NCBI GenBank assembly: GCA_020161795.1
Contig: JAIUOR010000016.1
Coordinates: forward strand, 1-62,868
Length of the DNA stretch: 62,868 nt
Reading direction: 5' to 3'
From: Actinomycetota bacterium
GTDB lineage: Bacteria > Actinomycetota > Actinomycetes > Propionibacteriales > Propionibacteriaceae
Made by a program: the position numbers and the translations under genes. Positions 1 through 7,548 of the stretch are shown here, piece after piece. Below the pieces are notes generated by a model. The model was not told the origin of the DNA, made no database searches, and was given only the letters and a program-made list of their open reading frames with translations. How positions within the stretch are numbered: position 1 is the first letter of the stretch; every line of letters begins with the position of its first letter.

Positions 1-124
1 GCATCTTGCCGCTGATGGTCGCCAGAACCTTGTGCCCGTTGGCCAGTTCCACCCGGAACATGGCGTTGGGCAGGGCTTCGACGACGGTTCCCTCCAGTTC
101 GAGGGCGCCTTCCTTCTTCGCCAT
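1..124 (-). CDS. infA: Translation initiation factor IF-1, 5' part
   Basis: The gene runs off the left edge of the window, so only the first 41 codons are present. They read as the start of IF-1, with the family stretches [17 protein letters not shown] and [13 protein letters not shown], which form the first strands of the OB fold. IF-1 binds the 30S A site during initiation. The start is ATG, with an AGGG-like ribosome site four bases before it. The rest of the gene lies outside the window. The identification is secure. Confidence 0.95.
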   Translation of the reverse strand, partial: MAKKEGALELEGTVVEALPNAMFRVELANGHKVLATISGKM

Positions 125-238
125 TACTCCCTAACGTGAGATATGAGGACGCATGCGACTGCCGACGCAGGTCATGCAGGGGTCAACTTTAGTCCATCGC
201 GGCAAGGCGCCCAAATCGGCCTCGCCCGGTCGGTGGTC

Positions 239-484
239 CTACGAAGCGGCGCTGGAGGGCCGGCGGCCGCAGACCAGGTAGCCGGCGGGAAGGACCCCGA
301 CCGAACTCACCAGGGACAGCGCGATCGCCCATGCCACCTTCGGGCCCCGAACCTCCTCCTGCGGCCGCTGGGCCAGGTCGGCCAGCGCCCACGCCCGGAG
401 CGCGGCGTCCACCAGCCCGAGTGCGATGAGGCCCCGTCGTTTGCCCCACGGCAGATCATCCCAGTGCACCTTGTCCTTCGACAT
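239..484 (-). CDS. Small two-helix membrane protein, PLDc_N-like
   Basis: An 81-residue protein starting MSKDKVHWDDLPWGKRRG, followed by a helix around residues 18-36 and a second hydrophobic helix around 51-72 ending in PAGYLVCGRR. That ending resembles the (P)xxYLxxGRR signature of the phospholipase D nuclease N-terminal (PLDc_N) membrane family, common as small stand-alone proteins in actinobacteria. Function is unknown. The start at 484 is preferred over an upstream in-frame start because GGAGGG stands at the right distance before this ATG. It is transcribed toward infA, 114 bp away. Confidence 0.65.
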   Translation of the reverse strand: MSKDKVHWDDLPWGKRRGLIALGLVDAALRAWALADLAQRPQEEVRGPKVAWAIALSLVSSVGVLPAGYLVCGRRPSSAAS

Positions 485-523
485 CGGGCACCTCCCTCCA
501 CTACCTACGAGCATAGGCGCGGC

Positions 524-2224
524 TCACGCCGGAATGACCACCTTGCCCGATACCTTCGTCACCGTCTTGTAGCCCTCGCGAGAACCCTTCACGGCGACGC
601 TGAGTTCGTGTCCGCCGTCCTTGGCGGTGACCCGGTAGCTGCGGCTGGTGGCCCCCTTGATCGCCTTGCCGTCGCGGCGCCACTGGTAGCGCAGGGTCAC
701 CTTGCTGGGCCCCCACGTGCCTGGCTGAGCCCGGAGCCGCTGGCCCGCGGCCGCCTTCCCGGTGATCTTCGGGGTGACCGAGCGAACCGGCCCGGCGACC
801 ACCTTCGCGGTCTTCTTGCTGACGACCTGCTCCGTCGTGATCCCGGGCGCCTTGTAGGTGACCCGCACCGACATCCGCTTCCCCCGGTCGGCGGCTTTCA
901 GGGTGTAGCTGGGCTTGGTGGCCCCGGAGATCTTCCGCGAGCCCCGGTACCACTGGTAACGCAGACTGCTCGGGGCCGGTATCGGCTTGCCGACCGTGGC
1001 CGTCACGGTCTGCCCGGTCTTGAGCGATCCGGTGATCTTCGGCCGGCTCAGGGTGGCGAAGCTACCCCGGAGCACCTTCCCCGTGTAGGTCGTATACCTG
1101 CTCTGCTTGATGTAGCCCTCCCGGCTCACCGTCACCTGGGCTCGCAGCCGGTGGCCGAGATCCTTGCTCGTGGTCTGGTAGTACTCCTCGGTCGCCCCCG
1201 GAATCGGGGTCTTCTCCCGGTACCACTGGTAGCGGTACTCGGTGGGGGCCGGAGTCCACTTCCCGACATACGCCTGGACGGAGGTGCCGACCGACGGGTA
1301 GCGCTCGGAGCCGGTGAACGGCGTGAGCTGGAAGGGTTGGGACGGCGCAACCCACTGGACTATCGAGCCGTCGAACACCACCGGCCCGCTCCCCGCGGCC
1401 TCGAAGCCCACGCCCTGCTTGCCCGCGTAGGTATGCCTCAGCTGGCCATCCCGGTAGGACACGCCCTCGGAGAACCGCAGCGTCGGAGTCCTGCCGTTGA
1501 CGTCCTTGATGGTCAGCGGGAACGGTTTCCCGAAGACGCCCGTGGGCAACTCGACCTGCTGCCTCGCTGCCAAGACGCTCCCGGTGTGGCCGGCGAGCGG
1601 GCTGATGTCCGTGATCCGGTTGTACATCAGGCCCAGCCTGAGCCCCTTGGGCAGCGCGGCCAGCGGACGGACGTCGCTCAGCCGATTGGAGGTCAGGTCG
1701 AGCCACTCGAGCTCGAGCGGCCCCGAGAGCGGGGACACGTCGACGATCTCGTTGCCCAGCAGACCGAGATGCTCGAGCCGGGTGAGACCGGCGAGCGGCT
1801 TCAGATCCGCGATCCGGTTGCCGTGGAGGCTGGCCAACTCCAGGCCGGTGAGCCCCTCGATCCCCGCCAAAGAGACGATGCGGTTGTCGTTGAGCTGTAG
1901 CTCGCGTAGGCCGGTCAGGCCACGCAGCGGCCGTAGGTCGGAGATCTGGTGGCCGATCAGGTTGAGCACCTTCAGGTTGGTGAGGGCGGAGATGCCGGTG
2001 AGTTCCTTGATCACGGGTTCGCCGGCCTCGGCGTAGCACACGAGCACGCCCACCTCCGCGAGCTCCGCCGCGGTGAACACCTTGTCCGGGTCTGCGAAGG
2101 TCTCCCGCGCGATGCAGGCACGCAGCGCGTCATCGAGCGCGGGTTCCGCTGCCGTCGCCGGCGGCGGGGCCGCGGTCAGGGCCAGTGCCACGACGCCGAT
2201 CAGCAGCCGCACCGCAGTTCTCAT
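524..2224 (-). CDS. Secreted leucine-rich repeat protein with Ig-like tandem repeats
   Basis: A 566-residue exported protein. Residues 1-26 are a Sec signal peptide with an AxA cleavage site. Residues about 74-215 hold roughly seven 22-residue leucine-rich repeats of the internalin/SDS22 type (for example LRELQLNDNRIVSLAGI). Residues about 215-300 resemble the Ig-like cap that follows internalin LRRs. The rest is three repeats of about 90 residues, each with a YQWYR/YQWRR core and an IxGAT..Y..T..D.G tail, a pattern common in actinobacterial surface proteins. There is no LPXTG motif or C-terminal membrane helix, so it is probably released or held non-covalently. A surface-binding role is an inference. 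A GGAGG ribosome site precedes the ATG. Confidence 0.8.
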   Translation of the reverse strand: MRTAVRLLIGVVALALTAAPPPATAAEPALDDALRACIARETFADPDKVFTAAELAEVGVLVCYAEAGEPVIKELTGISALTNLKVLNLIGHQISDLRPLRGLTGLRELQLNDNRIVSLAGIEGLTGLELASLHGNRIADLKPLAGLTRLEHLGLLGNEIVDVSPLSGPLELEWLDLTSNRLSDVRPLAALPKGLRLGLMYNRITDISPLAGHTGSVLAARQQVELPTGVFGKPFPLTIKDVNGRTPTLRFSEGVSYRDGQLRHTYAGKQGVGFEAAGSGPVVFDGSIVQWVAPSQPFQLTPFTGSERYPSVGTSVQAYVGKWTPAPTEYRYQWYREKTPIPGATEEYYQTTSKDLGHRLRAQVTVSREGYIKQSRYTTYTGKVLRGSFATLSRPKITGSLKTGQTVTATVGKPIPAPSSLRYQWYRGSRKISGATKPSYTLKAADRGKRMSVRVTYKAPGITTEQVVSKKTAKVVAGPVRSVTPKITGKAAAGQRLRAQPGTWGPSKVTLRYQWRRDGKAIKGATSRSYRVTAKDGGHELSVAVKGSREGYKTVTKVSGKVVIPA

Positions 2225-2365
2225 CCCGCACCTCCGCCGAGAGCCCCCTTCAGGCTACCCACTCCGCCGTCCTCCAGGCACCAGTTTTGAGGGAGCAACG
2301 CGGTCGGACGGCGGATCCGCGAAGGCGTGCGCTCCCTCCGGCCATCCTCAGGTTCGGACGAGAGG

Positions 2366-2395
2366 TTGGGCACCTCCATGGAAGCGAAGTAAACT
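2366..2395 (+). promoter_or_regulatory. Probable promoter of helR
   Basis: TTGGGC (2366-2371) and TAAACT (2390-2395) are separated by 18 nt, upstream of the helR start at 2429. This would give a leader of about 27 nt containing the GAAGGA ribosome site. I do not see the long inverted repeat of a rifamycin-associated element. Confidence 0.5.
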
Positions 2396-2428
2396 GGACG
2401 GTCGCTACAACTCCTGTGAAGGACGAAC

Positions 2429-4612
2429 GTGGATTCTGCCGAGGCACCCTCCTCGACCCTTGACCGCGAGCTTGCGATCGAGCAGGCCCATGTCGATCTG
2501 GTGTACCGCCACCTCGCTCTGGCGACCAAGTCGGCACGCAACGTGGCCCGTGAGGGCCGCCGCCGCTATACCTCCGACCGCCAGACCTGGATGCGCGAGG
2601 AGGACGGCACGGCGCTGTTCGAACGCGATGCGTTCGCCTTCCAGGCCGCCCGCCGGCTGGCTGTGCTGGACGCCGAGCACGAGGGCCTCGTCTTCGGGCG
2701 GCTGGACAGCAACGAGGGCGAGATCAGCTACATCGGCCGGATCGGCGTCCGGGACGAGGAGTACGAGCCGCTGGTGATCGACTGGCGCGCCCGCGCCGCC
2801 GAGCCGTTCTACCGGGCCACCGCGAGCAATCCGATGGGCATGACCCGCCGCCGGGTGCTGCGCTGCCGCAACGACAAGGTGATCGGCATCGAGGACGATC
2901 TGCTGGACGCCTCCGCCGAACAGGATCTGGTGGTGGTCGGCGAAGGCGCCCTGATGGCGGCGCTGAAGCGCGCCCGCGGTCACCGGATGCGCGACATCGT
3001 CGCCACCATCCAGGCCGAGCAGGATGAGGCCATCCGCGCCGAGCACGACGGCGTGACCGTGATCTCGGGCGGTCCCGGCACCGGCAAGACCGTCGTCGCG
3101 CTGCACCGCGCCGCCTACCTGCTGTACTCCAACCGCCGCCGTTACGAGCGCGGCGGGATCCTCGTGGTCGGCCCGAGCGCCTTGTTCATGAACTACATCG
3201 AACGGGTGCTCCCCTCGCTCGGCGAGGATTCGGTCACGCTGCGGGCGGTGGGCCAGATCGCCGTCGACACCCTCGGCTTCGCCAGCGACGTCTACGACGG
3301 CCCGGCCGCGGCCGGCGTCAAGGGCAGCCTGCGCATGCTGCCGCTGCTGCGCCGGCTGGTGAACCTGCCGCTGGTGGACGGGGAGCCGACCCTGCGGGTC
3401 ACCGTCAAGGGCGAGGTGCTCACCCTGCGGCAGGCCGAACTGGAGCCGATCCGCCGTGACGTGCTCAGCCGGTTCAAGGTCAACTCCGGGCGTGAGGCCG
3501 CCGAATCCATGGTGCTGGCCGCGCTCCACGAGCAGGTGCCCGAGGAGCTCGGGCTCGACCTGGAGGCGATGAGCGAGCTGGTGACCTCGTCGGCCTCCTA
3601 CCGGATGTTCTGGCAGGCATGGTGGCCCGACCTGGAGCCCACCCAGGTGCTGCGCCGCCTGGCCGAGCCGCGGATCGTCGCCCAGGTCTCCGCCGGGCTG
3701 CTGGACGAGACCGAGCAGGCGGCGCTGGCCGCCGGCATCACCGGGGAGGGCTGGACGGTGGCCGACATCGCGCTGCTCGACGAGCTGGCCACGATGGTGG
3801 GGCTGCCGGCCGACGAGGACGAGCCGCTGGCCTTCCTGGCCGACGGCGCGCAGGTGTCGGAGGTCGTGACCACGGCCGACCGGCTCGCCGGCGCCCGGGA
3901 GCGCGACCCGGATGACGAGCCGCACGACACCTTCGCCCACCTGCTGGTGGACGAGGCCCAGGATCTGAGCCCGATGCAGTGGCGGATGCTGCGGCGCCGC
4001 GGCGCGCACGCCAGCTGGACGATCGTGGGCGATCCCGCGCAGAGCAGTTGGCCCGACCCGGACGAGTCGCAGCGGGCGATGACCGAACTCGCCGGAACGG
4101 GCCCGAGCCGGCAGTTCCGGCTCTCGACCAACTACCGCAGCCCCGCCGAGGTGTTCGACCTGGCCGCGGCCGTCGTCCGCCGCGCCTACCCCGAGGCGGA
4201 CCTGCCGCAGGCCGTCCGCCGGACCGGCGTCCAGCCGGAACTGGCCGACGTCGCCGAGGCTGAGCTGCCCGGCTGGCTGGCCACGCAGATCACCGGCCTG
4301 GCCACCGAGGTGGAAGGCACCATCGGCGTGATCGCGCCGCCGACCCGGTTGGCTGGCATCGCCACCGCCCTCGCTGGGCACCCGGGCCTGGCCGGAGTCG
4401 GCGATCGGCTGACGGTGATCGAGCCGCTGGCCGCCAAGGGGCTGGAATACGACGCCGTGATCGTGCTCTCCCCCGATGAGATCGTCGCAGAGTCGCCGGG
4501 TGGCGAACGCGTCCTCTACGTCGCGCTGACCCGGCCCACCCAACGTCTCGTCGTCGCCGACCTGGGCACGTCGGCCTGGCGGGACGGCCTGGACATCTCC
4601 CCCCGCGGCTGA
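2429..4612 (+). CDS. helR: RNA polymerase-recycling helicase-like ATPase, HelR/HelD type
   Basis: A 727-residue superfamily I (UvrD/Rep-like) ATPase. The Walker A motif GGPGTGKT sits near residue 214, the Walker B/DEAQD motif near 507 and a STNYRS motif near 567. The N-terminal coiled-coil region of about 200 residues before the first ATPase half is the arrangement of HelD/HelR, which removes stalled RNA polymerase from DNA; actinobacterial HelR also rescues polymerase from rifamycins. The start is GTG with GAAGGA five bases upstream. It stands alone between the LRR gene and metF. Assignment to HelR rather than HelD rests on the actinobacterial setting and overall likeness. Confidence 0.85.
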   Translation: MDSAEAPSSTLDRELAIEQAHVDLVYRHLALATKSARNVAREGRRRYTSDRQTWMREEDGTALFERDAFAFQAARRLAVLDAEHEGLVFGRLDSNEGEISYIGRIGVRDEEYEPLVIDWRARAAEPFYRATASNPMGMTRRRVLRCRNDKVIGIEDDLLDASAEQDLVVVGEGALMAALKRARGHRMRDIVATIQAEQDEAIRAEHDGVTVISGGPGTGKTVVALHRAAYLLYSNRRRYERGGILVVGPSALFMNYIERVLPSLGEDSVTLRAVGQIAVDTLGFASDVYDGPAAAGVKGSLRMLPLLRRLVNLPLVDGEPTLRVTVKGEVLTLRQAELEPIRRDVLSRFKVNSGREAAESMVLAALHEQVPEELGLDLEAMSELVTSSASYRMFWQAWWPDLEPTQVLRRLAEPRIVAQVSAGLLDETEQAALAAGITGEGWTVADIALLDELATMVGLPADEDEPLAFLADGAQVSEVVTTADRLAGARERDPDDEPHDTFAHLLVDEAQDLSPMQWRMLRRRGAHASWTIVGDPAQSSWPDPDESQRAMTELAGTGPSRQFRLSTNYRSPAEVFDLAAAVVRRAYPEADLPQAVRRTGVQPELADVAEAELPGWLATQITGLATEVEGTIGVIAPPTRLAGIATALAGHPGLAGVGDRLTVIEPLAAKGLEYDAVIVLSPDEIVAESPGGERVLYVALTRPTQRLVVADLGTSAWRDGLDISPRG

Positions 4613-4661
4613 GCCCGGCTACGGCGGCTGAGCCGGTCCAGGCCGGCCGTGTCGTCCGCAG

Positions 4662-4667
4662 TAGGGT
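4662..4667 (+). promoter_or_regulatory. -10 hexamer for leaderless metF
   Basis: TAGGGT lies 7 nt before the GTG at 4675. This geometry places the transcription start at or next to the start codon and argues for GTG 4675 over the in-frame GTG at 4666, which overlaps the hexamer. Confidence 0.55.
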
Positions 4668-4674
4668 GTCGGAC

Positions 4675-5583
4675 GTGTCCGTGACCACCGACTCCTCCAT
4701 CGCCGATCTGCTCGCCCGCGGCGGGCAGCCCACGATGTCCTTCGAGTTCTTCCCGCCGAAGGACGACGCCGGCCAGGAACAGCTGGTGCGAGCGGTGGGC
4801 GAACTGGAGCCGCTGCGACCGGACTTCGTCTCCGTCACCTATGGCGCGAGCGGCTCCACCCGTAGCCGCACCCTGGACGCGGCCCGCACGATCACCACCC
4901 AGGCCGGCTTCCGCACCATGGGGCACCTCACCTGCGTGAGCCAGTCGCGGGCCGAGGTGGAGGGCGCCATCGCCTCCTACGCCGACGCCGGCATCCGCCA
5001 CATCCTCGCGGTGCGCGGCGACCCGCCCGGCGGGCCGACCGCCCCCTGGCAGGCGCATCCGGAGGGATTGCCCAACGCGACCGAGCTGGTGCGCCTGGTG
5101 AAGGCCGCCGGCGACTTCTGCATCGGGGTGGCGGCCTTCCCCGACGCCCACGCCGATCGCAAGGACTTCGACCTGGACGCCCGCATCCTGGCCGAGAAGG
5201 AGGCAGCCGGCGCCTCCTTCGCGATCACCCAGCTGTTCTTCGACACCGATGCCTACTTCCGGCTGGTCGAGCGGGTACGCGCGCTCGGCTGCCGGCTCCC
5301 GATCCTGGCCGGAATCCAGCCGGTGACCAATCTCGCCCAGATCGAGCGGTTCGCCACCTTCTCCGGGGCTCCGCTGCCGGGGCCGCTGGTGAGTTCGCTC
5401 CACGCCGTGGCCGAGGATCCTGCCGCGGTGCGCGCGGTCGGCCTGGAGTTCGCCACCACCTTCTGCGACCGGCTGCTGGCCGGCGGGGCGCCCGGCCTGC
5501 ATTTCTTCACCCTCAACCGCTCGAAGGCCACCGCGGAGATCCTCGCCAACCTCCGGGCAACGTCGTCCGCCGAAGCGCCGTAG
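4675..5583 (+). CDS. metF: 5,10-methylenetetrahydrofolate reductase
   Basis: A 302-residue TIM-barrel flavoprotein that reduces 5,10-methylene-THF to 5-methyl-THF for methionine synthesis. Family signatures are visible: MSFEFFPPKDD with the catalytic Glu near the N-terminus, HLTCVSQSR, LAVRGDPPGG with the Asp that contacts FAD/folate, and ITQLFFDTDAYF. Length is normal for the family. An in-frame GTG at 4666 would add three residues, but the -10-like TAGGGT favours 4675. It is followed 10 nt later by idsA, an order also found in corynebacteria and mycobacteria. No SAM or B12 riboswitch is visible upstream. Confidence 0.92.
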   Translation: MSVTTDSSIADLLARGGQPTMSFEFFPPKDDAGQEQLVRAVGELEPLRPDFVSVTYGASGSTRSRTLDAARTITTQAGFRTMGHLTCVSQSRAEVEGAIASYADAGIRHILAVRGDPPGGPTAPWQAHPEGLPNATELVRLVKAAGDFCIGVAAFPDAHADRKDFDLDARILAEKEAAGASFAITQLFFDTDAYFRLVERVRALGCRLPILAGIQPVTNLAQIERFATFSGAPLPGPLVSSLHAVAEDPAAVRAVGLEFATTFCDRLLAGGAPGLHFFTLNRSKATAEILANLRATSSAEAP

Positions 5584-5586
5584 GCT
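5581..5586 (+). promoter_or_regulatory. -10 hexamer for leaderless idsA, overlapping the metF stop
   Basis: TAGGCT is 7 nt before the idsA ATG at 5594. Its first three bases are the TAG stop codon of metF (5581-5583). Confidence 0.5.
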
Positions 5587-5593
5587 CGGGGTC

Positions 5594-6694
5594 ATGTTCG
5601 ATCCCGCCCGTCCGGTCTCCGACTCCTTTCGCGCCGCCATCGCGGAGGCGATCACCGGCTTCCTGGCCGAGCAGAGCGAGGTTCTGACAGGAATCGGGCG
5701 GGACGCCGCTCCCCTGGCCGACCTGGCGGCCAGCTTCACGGCCGGCGGCAAGCGGCTGCGTCCGGCCTTCTGCGCCTGGGGCTGGATCGCGGTCGACGGC
5801 ATCCCCGCCGACCCGGCCGCGCTCGTCCGGGCGGCGGCCAGCCTGGACGTGCTGCACGTCAGCGCCCTCGTCCACGACGACGTGATGGACGCCTCCGACA
5901 CCCGTCGTGGCCAGCCGGCCGCTCACCGCCAGTTCGCCGCGCTGCACCACGACCGCGGGTTGCGCGGCGACGCCGCGGCATTCGGACGCGGCGGCGCGAT
6001 CCTGCTCGGCGACCTGCTGCTGGTGTGGTCGCAGCAGATGTTCCGGCGGTCCGGGCTGCCGTCGGCCGCGATCGAGCGAGCGATGCCCGTGCTCGAGGCC
6101 GTGCTGACCGAGGTGACCACCGGCCAGTTCCTCGACATCCTCGCCCAGGCGCGGCCCGCGCTCGACGCCCGCACCGAACCCGATGCGGTGCTCGCCCAGG
6201 TCCGCAAGGTGCTGGAGTACAAGACCGCCCGCTATACGGTGATCCGTCCGCTGCAGATCGGCGCGTCCCTGGCCGGGGGCTCGGAACAGGTGCTGGAAGC
6301 GCTCGGCGGCTACGGCTCGGCGGTGGGACGGGCGTTCCAGTTGCGGGACGACGTGCTGGGCGTCTTCGGAGACGCCGAGGTGACCGGGAAGTCGGCCGGC
6401 GACGATCTGCGCGAGGGCAAGCTCACCGCGCTGCTGGCCCACGCCCTGCGCCTGGCATCGCCCGCGGACGCCACCACCCTGGCGGAGCTGGCCGGACGCC
6501 GTGACCTGACCGATTCCGAGGTGGCCCGCGCCCGGCGGATCATCGCCGACTCGGGCGCGCTGGAGACCGTCGAAGCCGAGATCGCCGAGACCACCTCCGC
6601 CGCGGTCGCCGGCCTGGCCACGGCGGCCATCACGAGCGAGGCCCGGGAGGCCCTGACCAACCTGGCCGCTGCCGCCGCCCACCGCACCGCCTGA
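5594..6694 (+). CDS. idsA: Trans-polyprenyl diphosphate synthase (GGPP/FPP synthase type)
   Basis: A 366-residue all-helical E-isoprenyl diphosphate synthase that condenses IPP with allylic diphosphates. The first aspartate motif is HDDVMDASDTRRG near residues 94-106, preceded by GGKRLRP. The second is LRDDVLGVFGD near 250-260. The family member is probably a geranylgeranyl diphosphate synthase by context (metF-idsA-thiE-pknL order), but chain length cannot be read with confidence. Its promoter seems to overlap the metF stop. It converges on thiE with an 8-bp gap. Confidence 0.85.
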   Translation: MFDPARPVSDSFRAAIAEAITGFLAEQSEVLTGIGRDAAPLADLAASFTAGGKRLRPAFCAWGWIAVDGIPADPAALVRAAASLDVLHVSALVHDDVMDASDTRRGQPAAHRQFAALHHDRGLRGDAAAFGRGGAILLGDLLLVWSQQMFRRSGLPSAAIERAMPVLEAVLTEVTTGQFLDILAQARPALDARTEPDAVLAQVRKVLEYKTARYTVIRPLQIGASLAGGSEQVLEALGGYGSAVGRAFQLRDDVLGVFGDAEVTGKSAGDDLREGKLTALLAHALRLASPADATTLAELAGRRDLTDSEVARARRIIADSGALETVEAEIAETTSAAVAGLATAAITSEAREALTNLAAAAAHRTA

Positions 6695-6702
6695 GCTCGG
6701 CG

Positions 6703-7395
6703 TCAGGAGCCGAAGGCGCCGAAGGTGGCGAGGCCGCCGTCCTCCCTCCCGGCCTGGATGAGGCGGGCCTTCAGCGCGGCCGCGGCATCCGCGGGGCGTT
6801 CGGCGTCGGTGATCGCGCGCGAGACGGCGACCCGCCGGGCTCCGGCCGCGATCACCTCGTCGAGGTTCTCCAGCGTGACCCCGCCGACGGCGAACCAGGG
6901 TTTGGTGGACGGATCCGAGACCGGAGCCGCGGCCGCCGCGTACGCCACCAGGTCGAGCCCGCCCGCGCCGAACAGGCCACCGGCGACCGGGCCGACGGTG
7001 AGGAAGTCCACCTCGGGATCGGCCAACGCGGCATCGACCTGCCGGCGGGAGTGGCAGGATCGCCCCACCTGGGCCCACGGATGCACGCTGGCGCGGGCCA
7101 GCGCGGCGTCCGGGCTCCGTTCGGAGAGCTGGAGCAGATCGCACTGCAGCGGCTGGGCCAGCTCGAGTGCGTCGTAGAGCCCCAGCAACGCCCTGCGGTC
7201 GCCCAGTTCGGCACGAGCCGTCGCATAACCGGCCGCCAGCGCGGAAGGCTCGGCCCTCGGATCGCGGAACTGCACGATGTCGACCCCGGCGGCCACCGTG
7301 GCCTGGACGAAGCCGGCCAGATCGGGGCGCAGGTCGGTGATCAGCAGCAGGCGGGCCAGCCGCATCCGGGCGGCGACGCCGAGGAGCACAGTCAC
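6703..7395 (-). CDS. thiE: Thiamine phosphate synthase family protein (ThiE), divergent
   Basis: A 230-residue TIM barrel of the ThiE/TenI family. It carries GRSCHS (pyrophosphate-binding SxH region), VGPV and FAVGGVT near the C-terminus, and position next to pknL fits thiE of corynebacteria. Two active-site regions are unusual: the RxK after the second strand reads QFRDPR, and the HLGQxD metal site reads LQLSERS. The protein may therefore be a diverged synthase or a TenI-like relative. GTG 7395 is preceded by a leaderless-type hexamer; an ATG at 7365 is the alternative start. Confidence 0.65.
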   Translation of the reverse strand: MTVLLGVAARMRLARLLLITDLRPDLAGFVQATVAAGVDIVQFRDPRAEPSALAAGYATARAELGDRRALLGLYDALELAQPLQCDLLQLSERSPDAALARASVHPWAQVGRSCHSRRQVDAALADPEVDFLTVGPVAGGLFGAGGLDLVAYAAAAAPVSDPSTKPWFAVGGVTLENLDEVIAAGARRVAVSRAITDAERPADAAAALKARLIQAGREDGGLATFGAFGS

Positions 7396-7401
7396 GCCCT
7401 C

Positions 7402-7407
7402 ACTCTA
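7402..7407 (-). promoter_or_regulatory. -10 hexamer for leaderless thiE
   Basis: TAGAGT on the minus strand lies 6 nt before GTG 7395. Confidence 0.45.
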
Positions 7408-7494
7408 GGGTCACCGCTGCCGGCCACCAAGGAACCCCGGGACTCACTCCCAACTCCCCGGCGCGTCCCGCGCAGCGAACTTGGAGCCGGCTCC

Positions 7495-7500
7495 TAGAAT
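7495..7500 (+). promoter_or_regulatory. Probable -10 of pknL
   Basis: TAGAAT is a good -10 hexamer about 48 nt before the GTG at 7549, leaving a leader with a CGGAG ribosome site. No clear -35 is seen. Confidence 0.4.
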
Positions 7501-7548
7501 CGTCCGCAGGTCTGGACGGCCTACTTCCTCGACTGGTCCGGAGCCGAC

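Noticed and set aside
2225-2428. Rifamycin-associated element upstream of helR
   Set aside because: No inverted repeat of the known form is present; only an ordinary promoter pair is visible.
4613-4674. SAM or cobalamin riboswitch before metF
   Set aside because: The gap is only 62 bp and holds a duplicated GCGGCTGAGCC with no riboswitch core.
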